This document shows, piece by piece, positions 32,788 to 41,262 of a DNA stretch of 64,000 nucleotides. Origin of the DNA: Deltaproteobacteria bacterium. GTDB taxonomy: Bacteria > Desulfobacterota > Deferrimicrobia > Deferrimicrobiales > Deferrimicrobiaceae. The DNA lies in contig JAKAHC010000001.1 in NCBI GenBank assembly GCA_021815305.1, positions 682,001 to 746,000 on the forward strand, given 5' to 3'. Under the pieces are notes generated by a model, which was not told where the DNA came from, made no database searches, and worked only from the letters and a program-made list of their open reading frames with translations. The stretch's first letter is position 1. Each line of letters opens with the position of its first letter. The translations under genes were made by a program, and so were the position numbers.

Positions 32788-33794
32788 CGTTTTCCGCCGG
32801 CGCCGGCCGGTTCCGGCCGGACGCGACGCGCCCGCCAGTCGGCCAGGAAGGACGCGATTTCCTCGAGCGCCGTCACCAGCCGGGGCCCGGGGCGCGTCAC
32901 GATATCCCCGTCGAGCGTGTGCACGGCGCCGTCCCGGAACGCCGGGATCTCCCTCCAGCGGGTCACTTCCGGCCCGAACCGCTCGACGCCCGTCATCCCC
33001 GCGATGAAGATCACGTCCGGCCGCAGGGAAACCAGGTCTTCCACGGACAGCCGCGGATAGCGGCCCGCGAATCCGGCGGCCGCGTTCCTCCCCCCGGCGA
33101 GCCGGACCAGTTCGTCCATGAAGGTGCCCCTCCCCGCCGCGATGACCGGGGACGTGGAGACGACGAACAGGACGCCTGGGGTTTCCTTTCCGCCGCTCGC
33201 CGTCCGGGCGCGAACGCGCTGCGCCCTCCGGCGCAGCCCGGCCGCTTCCTCCCTGCCGCGCCCCGCCGCCCCCAGCAGCACGCCAAGACGCTCGATCGTG
33301 GCGAAAACAGACCGGAGATCCTGCGGATCGACGGCGAAGCAGGGGATCCCCATCTCCTCCAGCGCCAGCACCTTCTCCCTGGGATTGCCGTCCGTGGTGC
33401 ACAGCACGACGTCCGGGGCCAGGGATACCACCCGTTCCACGTCGGGGTCCGTCACGCCGCCGATCTTCGGGAGGGCCTTGGCAGCCGGAGGGAAATTGCA
33501 GTACCTCGTCACGCCCACGAGGGAGGTTCCCCGCCCGAGGAGGTAGACGATCTCGGTGAGACTCGGCGCAAGGCTTATGATGCGGCGCGGAGGGGCGGCA
33601 AGGCGCACCGTCACTCCCCGGTCGTCCTTCATCGCCAGCGGAAACCGGTCGCCGGGGGATGCGGGGAGGAGCGCAGGGAAGACGCAGAGGAGGAGCGCGC
33701 CGGGAAGGACCGCCTTTGCAAGCCGACGCAAGGTGACGTTCGCGATGTGGAGCAAACAGTATCCCCCGGCTTTGGACGCCCCTCGGGGGACCAT
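32784..33794 (-). CDS. btuF: Vitamin B12 ABC transporter substrate-binding protein
   Basis: About 336 residues. The hydrophobic stretch AVLPGALLLCVFPALLPAS near 28-46 is the signal peptide, preceded by a longer than usual leader, so the true start could be downstream of ATG 33794. RRIISLAPSLTEIVYLLGRG (about 68-87), VVSLAPDVVLCTTDGN and ISLRPDVIFIAG-like repeats are the two lobes of class III binding proteins. It should deliver cobalamin to BtuCD in the periplasm. First gene after riboswitch 2. Confidence 0.87.
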   Translation of the reverse strand: MVPRGASKAGGYCLLHIANVTLRRLAKAVLPGALLLCVFPALLPASPGDRFPLAMKDDRGVTVRLAAPPRRIISLAPSLTEIVYLLGRGTSLVGVTRYCNFPPAAKALPKIGGVTDPDVERVVSLAPDVVLCTTDGNPREKVLALEEMGIPCFAVDPQDLRSVFATIERLGVLLGAAGRGREEAAGLRRRAQRVRARTASGGKETPGVLFVVSTSPVIAAGRGTFMDELVRLAGGRNAAAGFAGRYPRLSVEDLVSLRPDVIFIAGMTGVERFGPEVTRWREIPAFRDGAVHTLDGDIVTRPGPRLVTALEEIASFLADWRARRVRPEPAGAGGKR

Positions 33795-33875
33795 CGGGGG
33801 ATGGAACGCGCGCCGATCCGCAAAACCGCCCCGGCCCTTCTCCCGCGAAAGGCGACTCGGGTTCTTCCCCGCCGG

Positions 33876-34062
33876 GAAGGTCTCCTGGCTTCCGGTTACC
33901 GGCGGCCCGCCCGGGCCGCCCGCCTACTCTCCGCGCCTTCCCGCCCGGCTGCTTCCCGCACGGGCAGTGGCTTCGTTGCGGATTTCGTCGCCGGTTACAG
34001 TTGCGGGGCAGCGATGGCTTCGTACCATCTTCCCTTGCCCCGGCGAGGATTTCCGATCCTTA
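33876..34062 (-). ncRNA. Cobalamin riboswitch upstream of btuFCD
   Basis: On the minus strand, CTGCCCCGCAACTGTAACC (34011-33993) and the B12-box AACCGGAAGCCAGGAGACC (33897-33879) with GGGAAGGCGCGGAGAG between them make a complete AdoCbl riboswitch. A GC-rich optional arm (GGGCGGCCCGGGCGGGCCGCC) is present. It starts close to the predicted transcription start and ends about 80 bp before btuF. Confidence 0.95.
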
Positions 34063-34069
34063 TGGGATC

Positions 34070-34098
34070 ATTCTGAAGGCGCGGAGGAACGGCGTCAA
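34070..34098 (-). promoter_or_regulatory. Sigma-70-type promoter for the btuF riboswitch transcript
   Basis: On the minus strand TTGACG (34098-34093) and CAGAAT (34075-34070) are 17 bp apart. Transcription would start near 34063, exactly at the 5' edge of the riboswitch. Confidence 0.6.
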
Positions 34099-34133
34099 GC
34101 GGCTTGAGAGCTTAAAAAAAAATAACGGCGGCG

Positions 34134-35195
34134 TCAACGCGGCGGCAAGGCCCCCCACGCACCCAGCCGCTCCCGGACCCGTTCCTCCAGGGCCGGGCGC
34201 GACCCCGCGGAGGCGGCGAGGAAGGACCGGTATGCTTCCGCCCCCTCTTCCCTCCTCCCCATCCGGTCGTATGCCGTCCCGAGGTGGTACAACACGTCGG
34301 GCTGTTTCGGAAACCGGCGCCCTGCAGCGCGCAGCGTTTCCACGGCGTCGTCGAATCTTCCCAGGCGGACCTGCGCCACGGCGAGATCCACCCGGGGAGC
34401 GAGCATATCCGGCGCGCTTTCCTCCGCGCGGGCGAACAGCGCCGCGCCCTCCTCGATGCGACCCTCCGCCAGCCGGAGCAGCCCCGCGTTGATCAGCCCC
34501 GGGGCGTACCGTGGGGACAGGGAGAGGACGCGGGCATACGCCGCGTCCGCCTCCTCGAACCGGTTCCGCCGGAGCAGGGCCAGGCCGAGGGCGTTCCACG
34601 CCTCCACGAGGTCGGGGGACGAAGCGGTGACCTCCCGGAGGAGGCGGATCGCCTCTTCCGCGTCCCCGCGGGAAAGCGCGGTCACGCCTTCGTTGAACTT
34701 CGCAAGCGACGGATCGTTCCCCTCCGGGCCGTTTCCCGCCCGCTTCCCGTCCGCGCCGGCCCGCGACGGGGGAACCGTCACCGCGGGTGCGACGGGCACC
34801 GCCGCCGGGGCATCGGCCGTTTCGAGGGCCTTCGCCGGGAGCGGTTTCCGCGCGCGGGGCGCCTCGTTTTTTTTCGCCGGCATGCGGGCAACCGGCGGCC
34901 CCGCGGCGGAAGCCGCGGGCGAAGACGTTTCCACGGCGGCCCCCCGTGCCGGCGCCGGCGCGGGGGCAGGTCCCTGCGCAACCGGCGCCGCGGGAACGGC
35001 GGGTTTTCGGGGGAGAAGAAGAATGCCGCCCGCCCCTGCGGCAAACGCGGCGACCAGGACGACGAGGAGCGGCTTCCAGCGTATTTTCGGACGCTCCGCA
35101 GGTCTCCCGGGGAGCAGGGACGGGAGGGGCTGCGGAGCGCTCCCGCCGGTCTTCTGCGCCCGCCGGAGGGCGTCCTGCAGGAGGCTCACGCCCAT
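34134..35195 (-). CDS. mshN: TPR pilus-assembly protein (MshN-like)
   Basis: A 353-residue protein. It has a short cytoplasmic start (MGVSLLQDALRRAQKTGG), one membrane helix (about 43-64, PLLVVLVAAFAAGAGGILLL), and a long Pro/Ala-rich periplasmic linker (about 65-185). Four to five tetratricopeptide repeats follow (about 190-340; for example PDLVEAWNALGLALLRRNRF). The topology and position after an MshM-like ATPase match MshN of MSHA pilus loci, which is thought to bridge to the secretin. ATG 35195 has GGAGAGGAGG before it and overlaps mshM by 10 bp. Confidence 0.75.
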   Translation of the reverse strand: MGVSLLQDALRRAQKTGGSAPQPLPSLLPGRPAERPKIRWKPLLVVLVAAFAAGAGGILLLPRKPAVPAAPVAQGPAPAPAPARGAAVETSSPAASAAGPPVARMPAKKNEAPRARKPLPAKALETADAPAAVPVAPAVTVPPSRAGADGKRAGNGPEGNDPSLAKFNEGVTALSRGDAEEAIRLLREVTASSPDLVEAWNALGLALLRRNRFEEADAAYARVLSLSPRYAPGLINAGLLRLAEGRIEEGAALFARAEESAPDMLAPRVDLAVAQVRLGRFDDAVETLRAAGRRFPKQPDVLYHLGTAYDRMGRREEGAEAYRSFLAASAGSRPALEERVRERLGAWGALPPR

Positions 35196-36052
35196 CCTCC
35201 TCTCCACCGGAACCATCGCCACGGCCACCCCGGCGCTCCCCCCTCCGGGCCGTCGCCGAGGGAGCATTCCGCCCGGACCACGTCCTCGCGCTCCACGCGG
35301 GCGGCGTTGCGGAGGCACACCGAGAGCAGGGCCCGGTCGCAAAGCTGGTTGATGCGGCGGGGGACGCCGCGCGAGCGACGGAAGAGCATCCTCTCCGCGA
35401 CAGGGGAGAGGAACGGCCCCCCGGGTGCCCCGGCGACGCTCAGGCGGTGCTGGATGTACCGGGCCGTCTCCCGCAGGTTCAGCGGCCGGATCCTGGCGCG
35501 GACGGTGATCCTCTGGTTGAACTGGCGAAGTTCGGGGAGGCGCAGCTTCTCCTTAAGCTCCTTCTGGCCGAACAGCACGATCTGCAGGAGCTTCCGCTTT
35601 TCCGTCTCGAGGTTCGACAGCAGGCGCACCTGCTCCAGCAACGGGGGGGCGAGGTTCTGCGCCTCGTCGACGATCAGCACCGGCCGGCGCTCCCGCTCCG
35701 CCGCGTCGAGGAGGAACCGGTTCAGCGCGTCCAACAGGTCCTTGCGGGTCCCGCCGGGCACGTCCACGCCGAAGTCTCCGAGGATGGTGCGCAGCAACTC
35801 CTTCTCCGTCAGGAGGGTGTTGACGACGAGGGCCGTGTCGAAACGGTCCGGGAGCTTCCGCAGCAGCGCCCGGCAGACCGTGGTCTTGCCGACGCCGATG
35901 TCCCCCGTGACGACGATGAATCCTTCGCCCGATTCCAGTCCGAAGAGCAGGTGGTCGAGCGCCTGCTGGTGGCTCTCGGAAAGGTAGAGAAACCCGGGGT
36001 CCGGCGTTAGCGAGAAGGGCTTCTCCCTCAGCCGGAAATATTCTTCGTACAT
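35186..36052 (-). CDS. mshM: ExeA/MshM-type AAA ATPase
   Basis: A 288-residue ATPase. MYEEYFRLREKPFSLTPDP is the family start, Walker A is VTGDIGVGKTTVCR (about 48-61), Walker B is VLIVDEAQNL (about 120-129), and LPELRQFNQRITVRARIRPL follows. Such proteins (GspA/ExeA, MshM) help insert or open the secretin through peptidoglycan. It lacks the C-terminal peptidoglycan-binding domain of ExeA, so it resembles MshM. The start is 2 bp after the mshL stop. Confidence 0.85.
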   Translation of the reverse strand: MYEEYFRLREKPFSLTPDPGFLYLSESHQQALDHLLFGLESGEGFIVVTGDIGVGKTTVCRALLRKLPDRFDTALVVNTLLTEKELLRTILGDFGVDVPGGTRKDLLDALNRFLLDAAERERRPVLIVDEAQNLAPPLLEQVRLLSNLETEKRKLLQIVLFGQKELKEKLRLPELRQFNQRITVRARIRPLNLRETARYIQHRLSVAGAPGGPFLSPVAERMLFRRSRGVPRRINQLCDRALLSVCLRNAARVEREDVVRAECSLGDGPEGGAPGWPWRWFRWRGGWA

Positions 36053-36054
36053 GG

Positions 36055-37686
36055 TCAGTTCCAGGGGCGGAGGGATCCCCGCTCCCCCCCCGTCCCGTAG
36101 AGCCAGGGACGTCCGCCGAGATGATACCCGCGCCGGGTGTCGCGGAGACGTTCCTGTTCTTCGGCGGCCGCCTCCGCGCCTTCGCCCGTCCCGACGACCC
36201 GCGGGGTGATGAGGATCACCAGCTCGGTCTTCTTCTTCTCCTGCAGGTTGTTGCGGAAAAGCGCCCCCAGGTACGGGATGTCCCCCAGCAGCGGCACCGA
36301 GTTCACGGTTTCCTGGGTCCGCTCCTGCATCAAACCCCCGATGAACACCGTCTGGCCGTCGGCGACGGACACCACCGTGCTGGTTTCCCGCACGTCGAGG
36401 ATCGGCGCGGTGTTCCCATCGGGTGCTTTGGCCTCCCCCACCTTCTCGGTGATCGAGGGGTGGATGGCGAGCATGACGCGCCCGTCCCGCCCCACCTGCG
36501 GAGTCACGCTCAGGATGATCCCCTCCGTGACGCTGTCCGGAGTGAACGTGGTGAACGCGGCGGAGTTCGTGCTTGCGGGGGTGACCACCGCACGGAAAAA
36601 GACGTCCTGCCGGCCGATGCGGATGATCGCCTTCTGGTTGTTCAGGGTGGACACCTTGGGCGCCGAGAGGACGTTCAGGTTTCCCGACTGGGCGAGAGCG
36701 TCCAGGAAAGCGTTGAATTTCGTCCCGGCGACGCCCACCTGGAACGCCGTCGTACCGCTGGCCAGGCTCTGCGCCGCCGTCGCCCCGCCGGGAAGAGACC
36801 CGGACAGGGAGATGGAGGAGAGGTCGGGGAGGGCCGACCAGTTTATGCCGTACTGCGTGCTGTCGTCGAGGGTCACCTCGAAGATGCGCGTCTCGATGAT
36901 CACACCCGCCCGGACGCGCGCCTCGAGCATTCGCAGGTAGCGCTCCACCCGCGCGATGTTCTCCGGGTAGTCGGTCACGGTGAGGGTCCCCGCGGTCCGG
37001 TTCACCACCACCTTCGCGCTGCCCGGAGACAGGAGCGCGCCGACCTCCTCGGAGAGGCCCGCCCAGAAATCCCCCTTCTCCTCGGTGACGATGCTGTTGG
37101 TGCTCTGGCTCTCGCTGGTGGTGGTCGAAACTCCGGATCCTCCGCCGGATGCGGAGGTGGACGCCATGAGGGACCCCTGGCCCGTCCGGGTGGTGATGAG
37201 GTAGTCCACCGGGAAGACCCGCGTCACGCGCATCGCCGGGGTGATGCGGATCGTGTCCCCGGTGTACGCCACCCGGCATGCGAGCATCCCGCAGACCTCG
37301 TCCATCAGCTCCTCGGCCGTCGCCTCCTTGATGTCCATGGTCACCGTCCCGCTCACCTCGGGGGAGAGGACGAGGTTGAAGTCGTTTTCCCTCGCCAGCG
37401 ACAGGAACAGCTCCCTTGCATCCGCCCCCGCCATCACGAGGGTGTACCTCCTCGCGGGCCCGCGGAATTCCCTCTTGGAGCGCCGGGGCTTCTCCACCCC
37501 CTCCAGGAGGGCGTCGGGAAGCGTGGCGGCGACCGGCCCCACGGCGGGCGGGGAAGGAACGGCGGGCGAGGCGGCATCCCGCGTCACCGTCACCGGCGGC
37601 GCCGGCGAGCTTCGGACCACCTGGGCCTTGGCGCACCCCCATCCCAGCACTGCCCATCCGATCGCAAGAACCGCCAGGGTCTTCAA
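36055..37686 (-). CDS. mshL: Secretin, MshL/PilQ family, lipoprotein
   Basis: A 543-residue outer-membrane secretin. The start is a TTG with AAGGAGG 7 bases upstream. The signal peptide ends in a lipobox-like LGWGC near residue 18. An STN/N0-like domain (YTLVMAGADARELFLSLARE, about 78-97) is followed by N-domains, then the secretin core with GTLTVTDYPENIARVERYL, VPLLGDIPYLGALFRN and KKKTELVILITPRVV near the end. It forms the channel through which the pilus or secreted protein exits. The Gly/Ser loop (ASGGGSGVSTTTSES) is typical. Confidence 0.9.
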   Translation of the reverse strand: MKTLAVLAIGWAVLGWGCAKAQVVRSSPAPPVTVTRDAASPAVPSPPAVGPVAATLPDALLEGVEKPRRSKREFRGPARRYTLVMAGADARELFLSLARENDFNLVLSPEVSGTVTMDIKEATAEELMDEVCGMLACRVAYTGDTIRITPAMRVTRVFPVDYLITTRTGQGSLMASTSASGGGSGVSTTTSESQSTNSIVTEEKGDFWAGLSEEVGALLSPGSAKVVVNRTAGTLTVTDYPENIARVERYLRMLEARVRAGVIIETRIFEVTLDDSTQYGINWSALPDLSSISLSGSLPGGATAAQSLASGTTAFQVGVAGTKFNAFLDALAQSGNLNVLSAPKVSTLNNQKAIIRIGRQDVFFRAVVTPASTNSAAFTTFTPDSVTEGIILSVTPQVGRDGRVMLAIHPSITEKVGEAKAPDGNTAPILDVRETSTVVSVADGQTVFIGGLMQERTQETVNSVPLLGDIPYLGALFRNNLQEKKKTELVILITPRVVGTGEGAEAAAEEQERLRDTRRGYHLGGRPWLYGTGGERGSLRPWN

Positions 37687-37730
37687 CGGCCGCCCTCCTT
37701 TTTCGCGAACGCCGCGCTTTGCGGCGCCTT

Positions 37731-38255
37731 CTACTGTTTGTACAATTCCAGGACCCGGGTTTCCTTCCCTCTCCGGAGAGACACGCGGTATGGTTCCACG
37801 CCCGACAGCGTCCAATCCCCCACCGCGCCTCCCACGGGGACGAGACGCTTCCCGAAAATCGCCAGGCCTTCGTTCCCGCTCACGACGGTGCCCCGGAGCT
37901 CCGGAAGCGACCCTTCCTCGCGCGCGGCGGAAGGGAGCGCCCCGCCGTGGCGCAGCTTCGCCCCCAAGGGTTCCGGGGAAGGCCCAAGGAACGGGTTCCG
38001 GCCCCAATTCCAGGAAGGGCCCGACCACCCCGGAGGAAAAGGCGCGGGGGAGGCCTGTACGGGCAGGGGGGAAACCGACGGGGAAAGGGTCGACTCCGTC
38101 GGACCCGGCGCGGGGGACGAGAGGGCCCCGGGGGCCGGGGGCGGAGGGGGCGGAACCCCGACGGATTTCACCAGACGGTATCCGACGACGACCACCGCGA
38201 CCGCCGCCAGGGCGCCGGCGACCCGCCTGTCCCGCATCCACTCCCGGACCGGCAT
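37731..38255 (-). CDS. PilP/MshK-like periplasmic assembly protein
   Basis: A 174-residue protein. One N-terminal membrane helix (RVAGALAAVAVVVVGYRLV, about 10-29) is followed by a proline-rich linker (about 33-75) and a small beta domain. That domain begins NPFLGPSPEPLG and contains LRGTVVSGNEGLAIFGKRL and VSLRRGKETRVLEL. The order (after PilO, before the secretin) and layout match PilP or MshK, which tie the inner-membrane complex to the secretin. It overlaps the PilO-like gene by one base (TGATG). Confidence 0.75.
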   Translation of the reverse strand: MPVREWMRDRRVAGALAAVAVVVVGYRLVKSVGVPPPPPPAPGALSSPAPGPTESTLSPSVSPLPVQASPAPFPPGWSGPSWNWGRNPFLGPSPEPLGAKLRHGGALPSAAREEGSLPELRGTVVSGNEGLAIFGKRLVPVGGAVGDWTLSGVEPYRVSLRRGKETRVLELYKQ

Positions 38256-38863
38256 CAACGGCCCCTCCGGTGCCAGGCGGAAAGCTCCACCACCGTCACC
38301 ATGGCGTCCGCTTTCTCCTTGATCGCCACCGACCGGATCGTCAGCAGACGGCGCACCCTCGGAAGATCGTCGAGAAAATTCGCGAGGTCGAGGAAGGAGG
38401 ACCGGAACGTGAGCCGTAAGCGGGTTTCCACCAGCCCTTTCTCCCTCTCCGCGGGCGCACACCCCGGCGCCGCCCCCGCCGCCGCATCCGGGGGAACGCT
38501 CCCCTGCGGGGCGGGCGCCTCCGCCGACATCGTCAGGCCGAACTCCTTCAGGTTGCGGCGCACCGCAAGCTCCCCGATCCCCGTCATCAGCCGTTCGGTG
38601 TCCGGAGAAGACGGGACGTGCTCCTCCCAGGTGCGGAGGCGCTCCGTCCAGCGGGCTCCCTCCCCCCTGCGGGACTCCGCCGCGGCCGCTCCCATCCGCA
38701 CCGACTCCGCCACCTCGGCTTCCCTGGCGTTCGCCTCCGCCTTGAGGGACCGGATCGTCCGCAGCTCGGGTGCGAACACGAGCAGATACGACGCCGCACC
38801 CAGCACCAGGAGCCCCAGCACCAGGGGGAGGATCCCCTCCTTCTTCCACAGGTGGAACCGCAT
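38255..38863 (-). CDS. PilO/MshJ-like inner-membrane protein
   Basis: A 202-residue protein. A basic cytoplasmic start (MRFHLWKKEG), one membrane helix (ILPLVLGLLVLGAASYLLVF, 11-30), a coiled coil (about 33-75) and a C-terminal ferredoxin-like fold (LRLTFRSSFLDLANFLDDLP, about 150-170) give the PilO layout. It should pair with the PilN part of the gene upstream. The CDS starts 5 bp after the PilM-PilN gene. Confidence 0.8.
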   Translation of the reverse strand: MRFHLWKKEGILPLVLGLLVLGAASYLLVFAPELRTIRSLKAEANAREAEVAESVRMGAAAAESRRGEGARWTERLRTWEEHVPSSPDTERLMTGIGELAVRRNLKEFGLTMSAEAPAPQGSVPPDAAAGAAPGCAPAEREKGLVETRLRLTFRSSFLDLANFLDDLPRVRRLLTIRSVAIKEKADAMVTVVELSAWHRRGR

Positions 38864-38868
38864 ATCCC

Positions 38869-40425
38869 CTACCTCTCCCGCATCGCGAAGGTCAGGAGGA
38901 ATTCCTGTTCGTACCCGGCACTGCCTCCCTCGCCGAGGGGGCGGACCTCGATCACGGAGTATGACGGCTCCGACACGACGGGCTGCGCGAAGACGGAGGT
39001 AAGGAACGCGTTGACCCGCTGTTGCGCCTTCGCGGGGGTGCTCCCCCGCACCGTGGCCCGGAGCTCGGCGCGGCCGCCCGCCGAACCGCCATCCCCCGTC
39101 GCGGAGGGCGTGAAGGTGGCGGAGAGGAACCGCATCTTCGGCGGAACGGGCGCCCCCAGCACCGCGAAGAGCGCCTTCCATCTCGTGAAGGGGTTGGCGA
39201 GCGTCTTCTCCACCCGGGCGGCTTCCTCCATCGCGGTTTTCATCCCGATCCAGCGGGAAACCTCCTGCGACGACGCGGTCTGCGTGGCCGCGGCCGCCCC
39301 GCTCAGAACGTCGCGGTACCGGATCTCCGCGTTGCGCAACCCCAGGTACAGCCCCGCGTTCGCCAGGAGAAACACGAAGAGGACGACCGTGACCGCGATG
39401 TAGCTTCCCCTCCGCTCTTTCCGCTGAAGGTATTCCGCGGGAAGAAGATTCACGCGGTCGTCCCCCCACGTTGAGGCGGCCAACCCGATGGGGACTCCGA
39501 AGACGGCCGGATCGACTTCCACCCCTTCCCCGAAGACCGCCGCCGTCGCCGCAGGGTGCGCGGCGATGTCGAGCTTGAGCCGCTCGCCGACGAGGCGTCT
39601 CGCCTCCGCGGTCGGCGGGTCCCCGCTCCAGAAGAGGCGGGTGACATGCCCCCCACGGGAAATCTGGCGGAAGTAGAGAAGCGACCGGGTGACTTCGGTG
39701 ACCAACCGCTCGGCGTGGACCTCCTCTTCGGTGGGGGGCGCCTGCGCCGTCCCGCCTCCTCCGCCCAGGTCGATGGTCTTGTAGTCCATCACATCCGGGG
39801 TGAGGCCCGTGCGGGCTGGCGACTCCAGCGGGAACTCCCGGGCGAAACGGAGCAGCCCCGCGCTGGATACGGAGATCACGCAACGGGACGGCTCCACGTG
39901 GAGGAAACCGCAGAGCTCGTCCGCCTGCTCCGACGGGTGCAGCCCCGCGAGGGCCAGCGGGACGGAAACCACCCGGACCGGCGTCAACCCGGCCTCGACG
40001 AGGAGAAAGATGAGGCGGCGGATCTCGAACTCCGGTGTGTAGAGCGTCATCACCTCCTGGCGCTCGTACCCCTGCTCCGTCACCTTCCCGACCGGTTCCC
40101 CCGTCACCCTCAGTTCGGCCACGGAGGTCGCCGTCTCCTGGGCGATCTTCCCCCGCAGAAGTTCGTCGCGCGTGGCCCCCGTGACGGGCGGTATGTTGAA
40201 GATCCGGTGCTCGATCACGGGCCCCAGGTAGCTCACCACCGCGGTCCGGGCCGTGAAACCGTTGGTCGCAAGGAAACCCAGGAGGAACTGCCCCACCGCA
40301 GCGGGTTCGCCCCCGGGGCGTTCCGTCACCGCGGCGCGGAAGATCCGCACCGGCCGGTCTCCGGGCGTGTACTCCACCACCCGGATCACCCGGGGCGAGA
40401 TCTCGATCGCCAGCATCCTTGACAT
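38869..40425 (-). CDS. PilM-PilN fusion protein (MshI-like)
   Basis: A 518-residue protein joining two normally separate subunits. Residues 1-320 are an actin-like PilM domain (MLAIEISPRVIRVVEYT start, phosphate-loop-like SVSSAGLLRF, and a C-terminal LFWSGDPPTAEAR). Then DRVNLLPAEYLQRKERRGSY (about 328-347) is the start motif of PilN, followed by its membrane helix (about 348-370), a coiled coil and the periplasmic ferredoxin-like domain (ATVRGSTPAKAQQRVNAFL). In type IV pili PilM binds the PilN tail; here they are covalently linked, as in GspL. Confidence 0.85.
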   Translation of the reverse strand: MSRMLAIEISPRVIRVVEYTPGDRPVRIFRAAVTERPGGEPAAVGQFLLGFLATNGFTARTAVVSYLGPVIEHRIFNIPPVTGATRDELLRGKIAQETATSVAELRVTGEPVGKVTEQGYERQEVMTLYTPEFEIRRLIFLLVEAGLTPVRVVSVPLALAGLHPSEQADELCGFLHVEPSRCVISVSSAGLLRFAREFPLESPARTGLTPDVMDYKTIDLGGGGGTAQAPPTEEEVHAERLVTEVTRSLLYFRQISRGGHVTRLFWSGDPPTAEARRLVGERLKLDIAAHPAATAAVFGEGVEVDPAVFGVPIGLAASTWGDDRVNLLPAEYLQRKERRGSYIAVTVVLFVFLLANAGLYLGLRNAEIRYRDVLSGAAAATQTASSQEVSRWIGMKTAMEEAARVEKTLANPFTRWKALFAVLGAPVPPKMRFLSATFTPSATGDGGSAGGRAELRATVRGSTPAKAQQRVNAFLTSVFAQPVVSEPSYSVIEVRPLGEGGSAGYEQEFLLTFAMRER

Positions 40426-40452
40426 CCGCCCGACGCTCTCCTTTCTATCCGC

Positions 40453-41262
40453 TCAACGAAGATAGAGGTTCATCTGCGTCTGCTGGTTGTTCTCCGGGAC
40501 GTACACCACCGCCTGCCCGCTGGTCTGGGGGTTCGGCGGAAGGGTGCATGTCGCGAGCACCTCGTGGAACCCCGCATGGGTGGGTCCCAGGGTGTACGGA
40601 GGTCCCGCGGGGCCGGGAGGAATCCCGGCGGTGAGGGGCGACGGCGACCGCGCCCCGTTCAGGGAGTAGTACATCCGCACGTTCACCTGCATCCCCGGAA
40701 ACGCCCCGGGCTGCGGATTCAGGACATACTGGCTCGCCGTGTTGTCCGTCCGCCAAACGTACAGGTTGACCAGCAGCCGCCCCGTGGGGACGACGGCGGA
40801 AGACGGGTAGACGATGTCGTCGGCCGTGTTCGGAGTCCGGTCCGGGCCCGCGCTGCGGATCTGGCCCGTCCCGGGACTGTTGTAAGCCAGATTCGTCCCC
40901 CATCCGTCGACGAGATACGCCCCCGGGGAGAAGCCCACCTTCACGTAGGGACCGTCCCATCCGTACTTGACCCCCAGTGCGCCGAAGGTCCGGGCCGGCT
41001 GCGTTCCCCGGGTGTTGAGCCGGTCGAGCGCGGCCGGCAGGGCGCCCATGTCTCCCACATACCCCGCTGTGGGCGCATTCGGATCGCCGAGGACGGCGCG
41101 GTGGATCTCCTCCATCTGCTTCCGGGTGCTCTCCTCCCGCGTCTGGTCCAGGATCTTCACCACGTAGGGCACCGCCATCGACGCCAGGATCGAGACGACC
41201 GCGATGACCACGATCACCTCGATCAGGGTGAAGCCCCCCGCGTCGGCCGCCCGGCGCCTCAA
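40453..41262 (-). CDS. Prepilin-like protein (GspG/pseudopilin family)
   Basis: About 269 residues, large for a pseudopilin. LRRRAADAGGFTLIEVIVVI contains the prepilin peptidase site (G-FTLIE) after a 15-residue leader, then the hydrophobic helix VIVVIAVVSILASMAVPYVV. The globular part is rich in Gly, Pro, Asn and Thr. GWDGPYVKVGFSPGAYLVDGWGT resembles the GspG calcium-loop region (W-G-PY...DPWG). The TTG start overlaps the MshG stop as TTGA. A minor pilin role is likely. Confidence 0.8.
   Translation of the reverse strand: MRRRAADAGGFTLIEVIVVIAVVSILASMAVPYVVKILDQTREESTRKQMEEIHRAVLGDPNAPTAGYVGDMGALPAALDRLNTRGTQPARTFGALGVKYGWDGPYVKVGFSPGAYLVDGWGTNLAYNSPGTGQIRSAGPDRTPNTADDIVYPSSAVVPTGRLLVNLYVWRTDNTASQYVLNPQPGAFPGMQVNVRMYYSLNGARSPSPLTAGIPPGPAGPPYTLGPTHAGFHEVLATCTLPPNPQTSGQAVVYVPENNQQTQMNLYLR

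Noticed and set aside
34100-34134. The run of nine T after mshN (minus strand) as a terminator
   Set aside because: The sequence before it (GCGTTGACGC) gives only a 3-bp stem, too weak to call.
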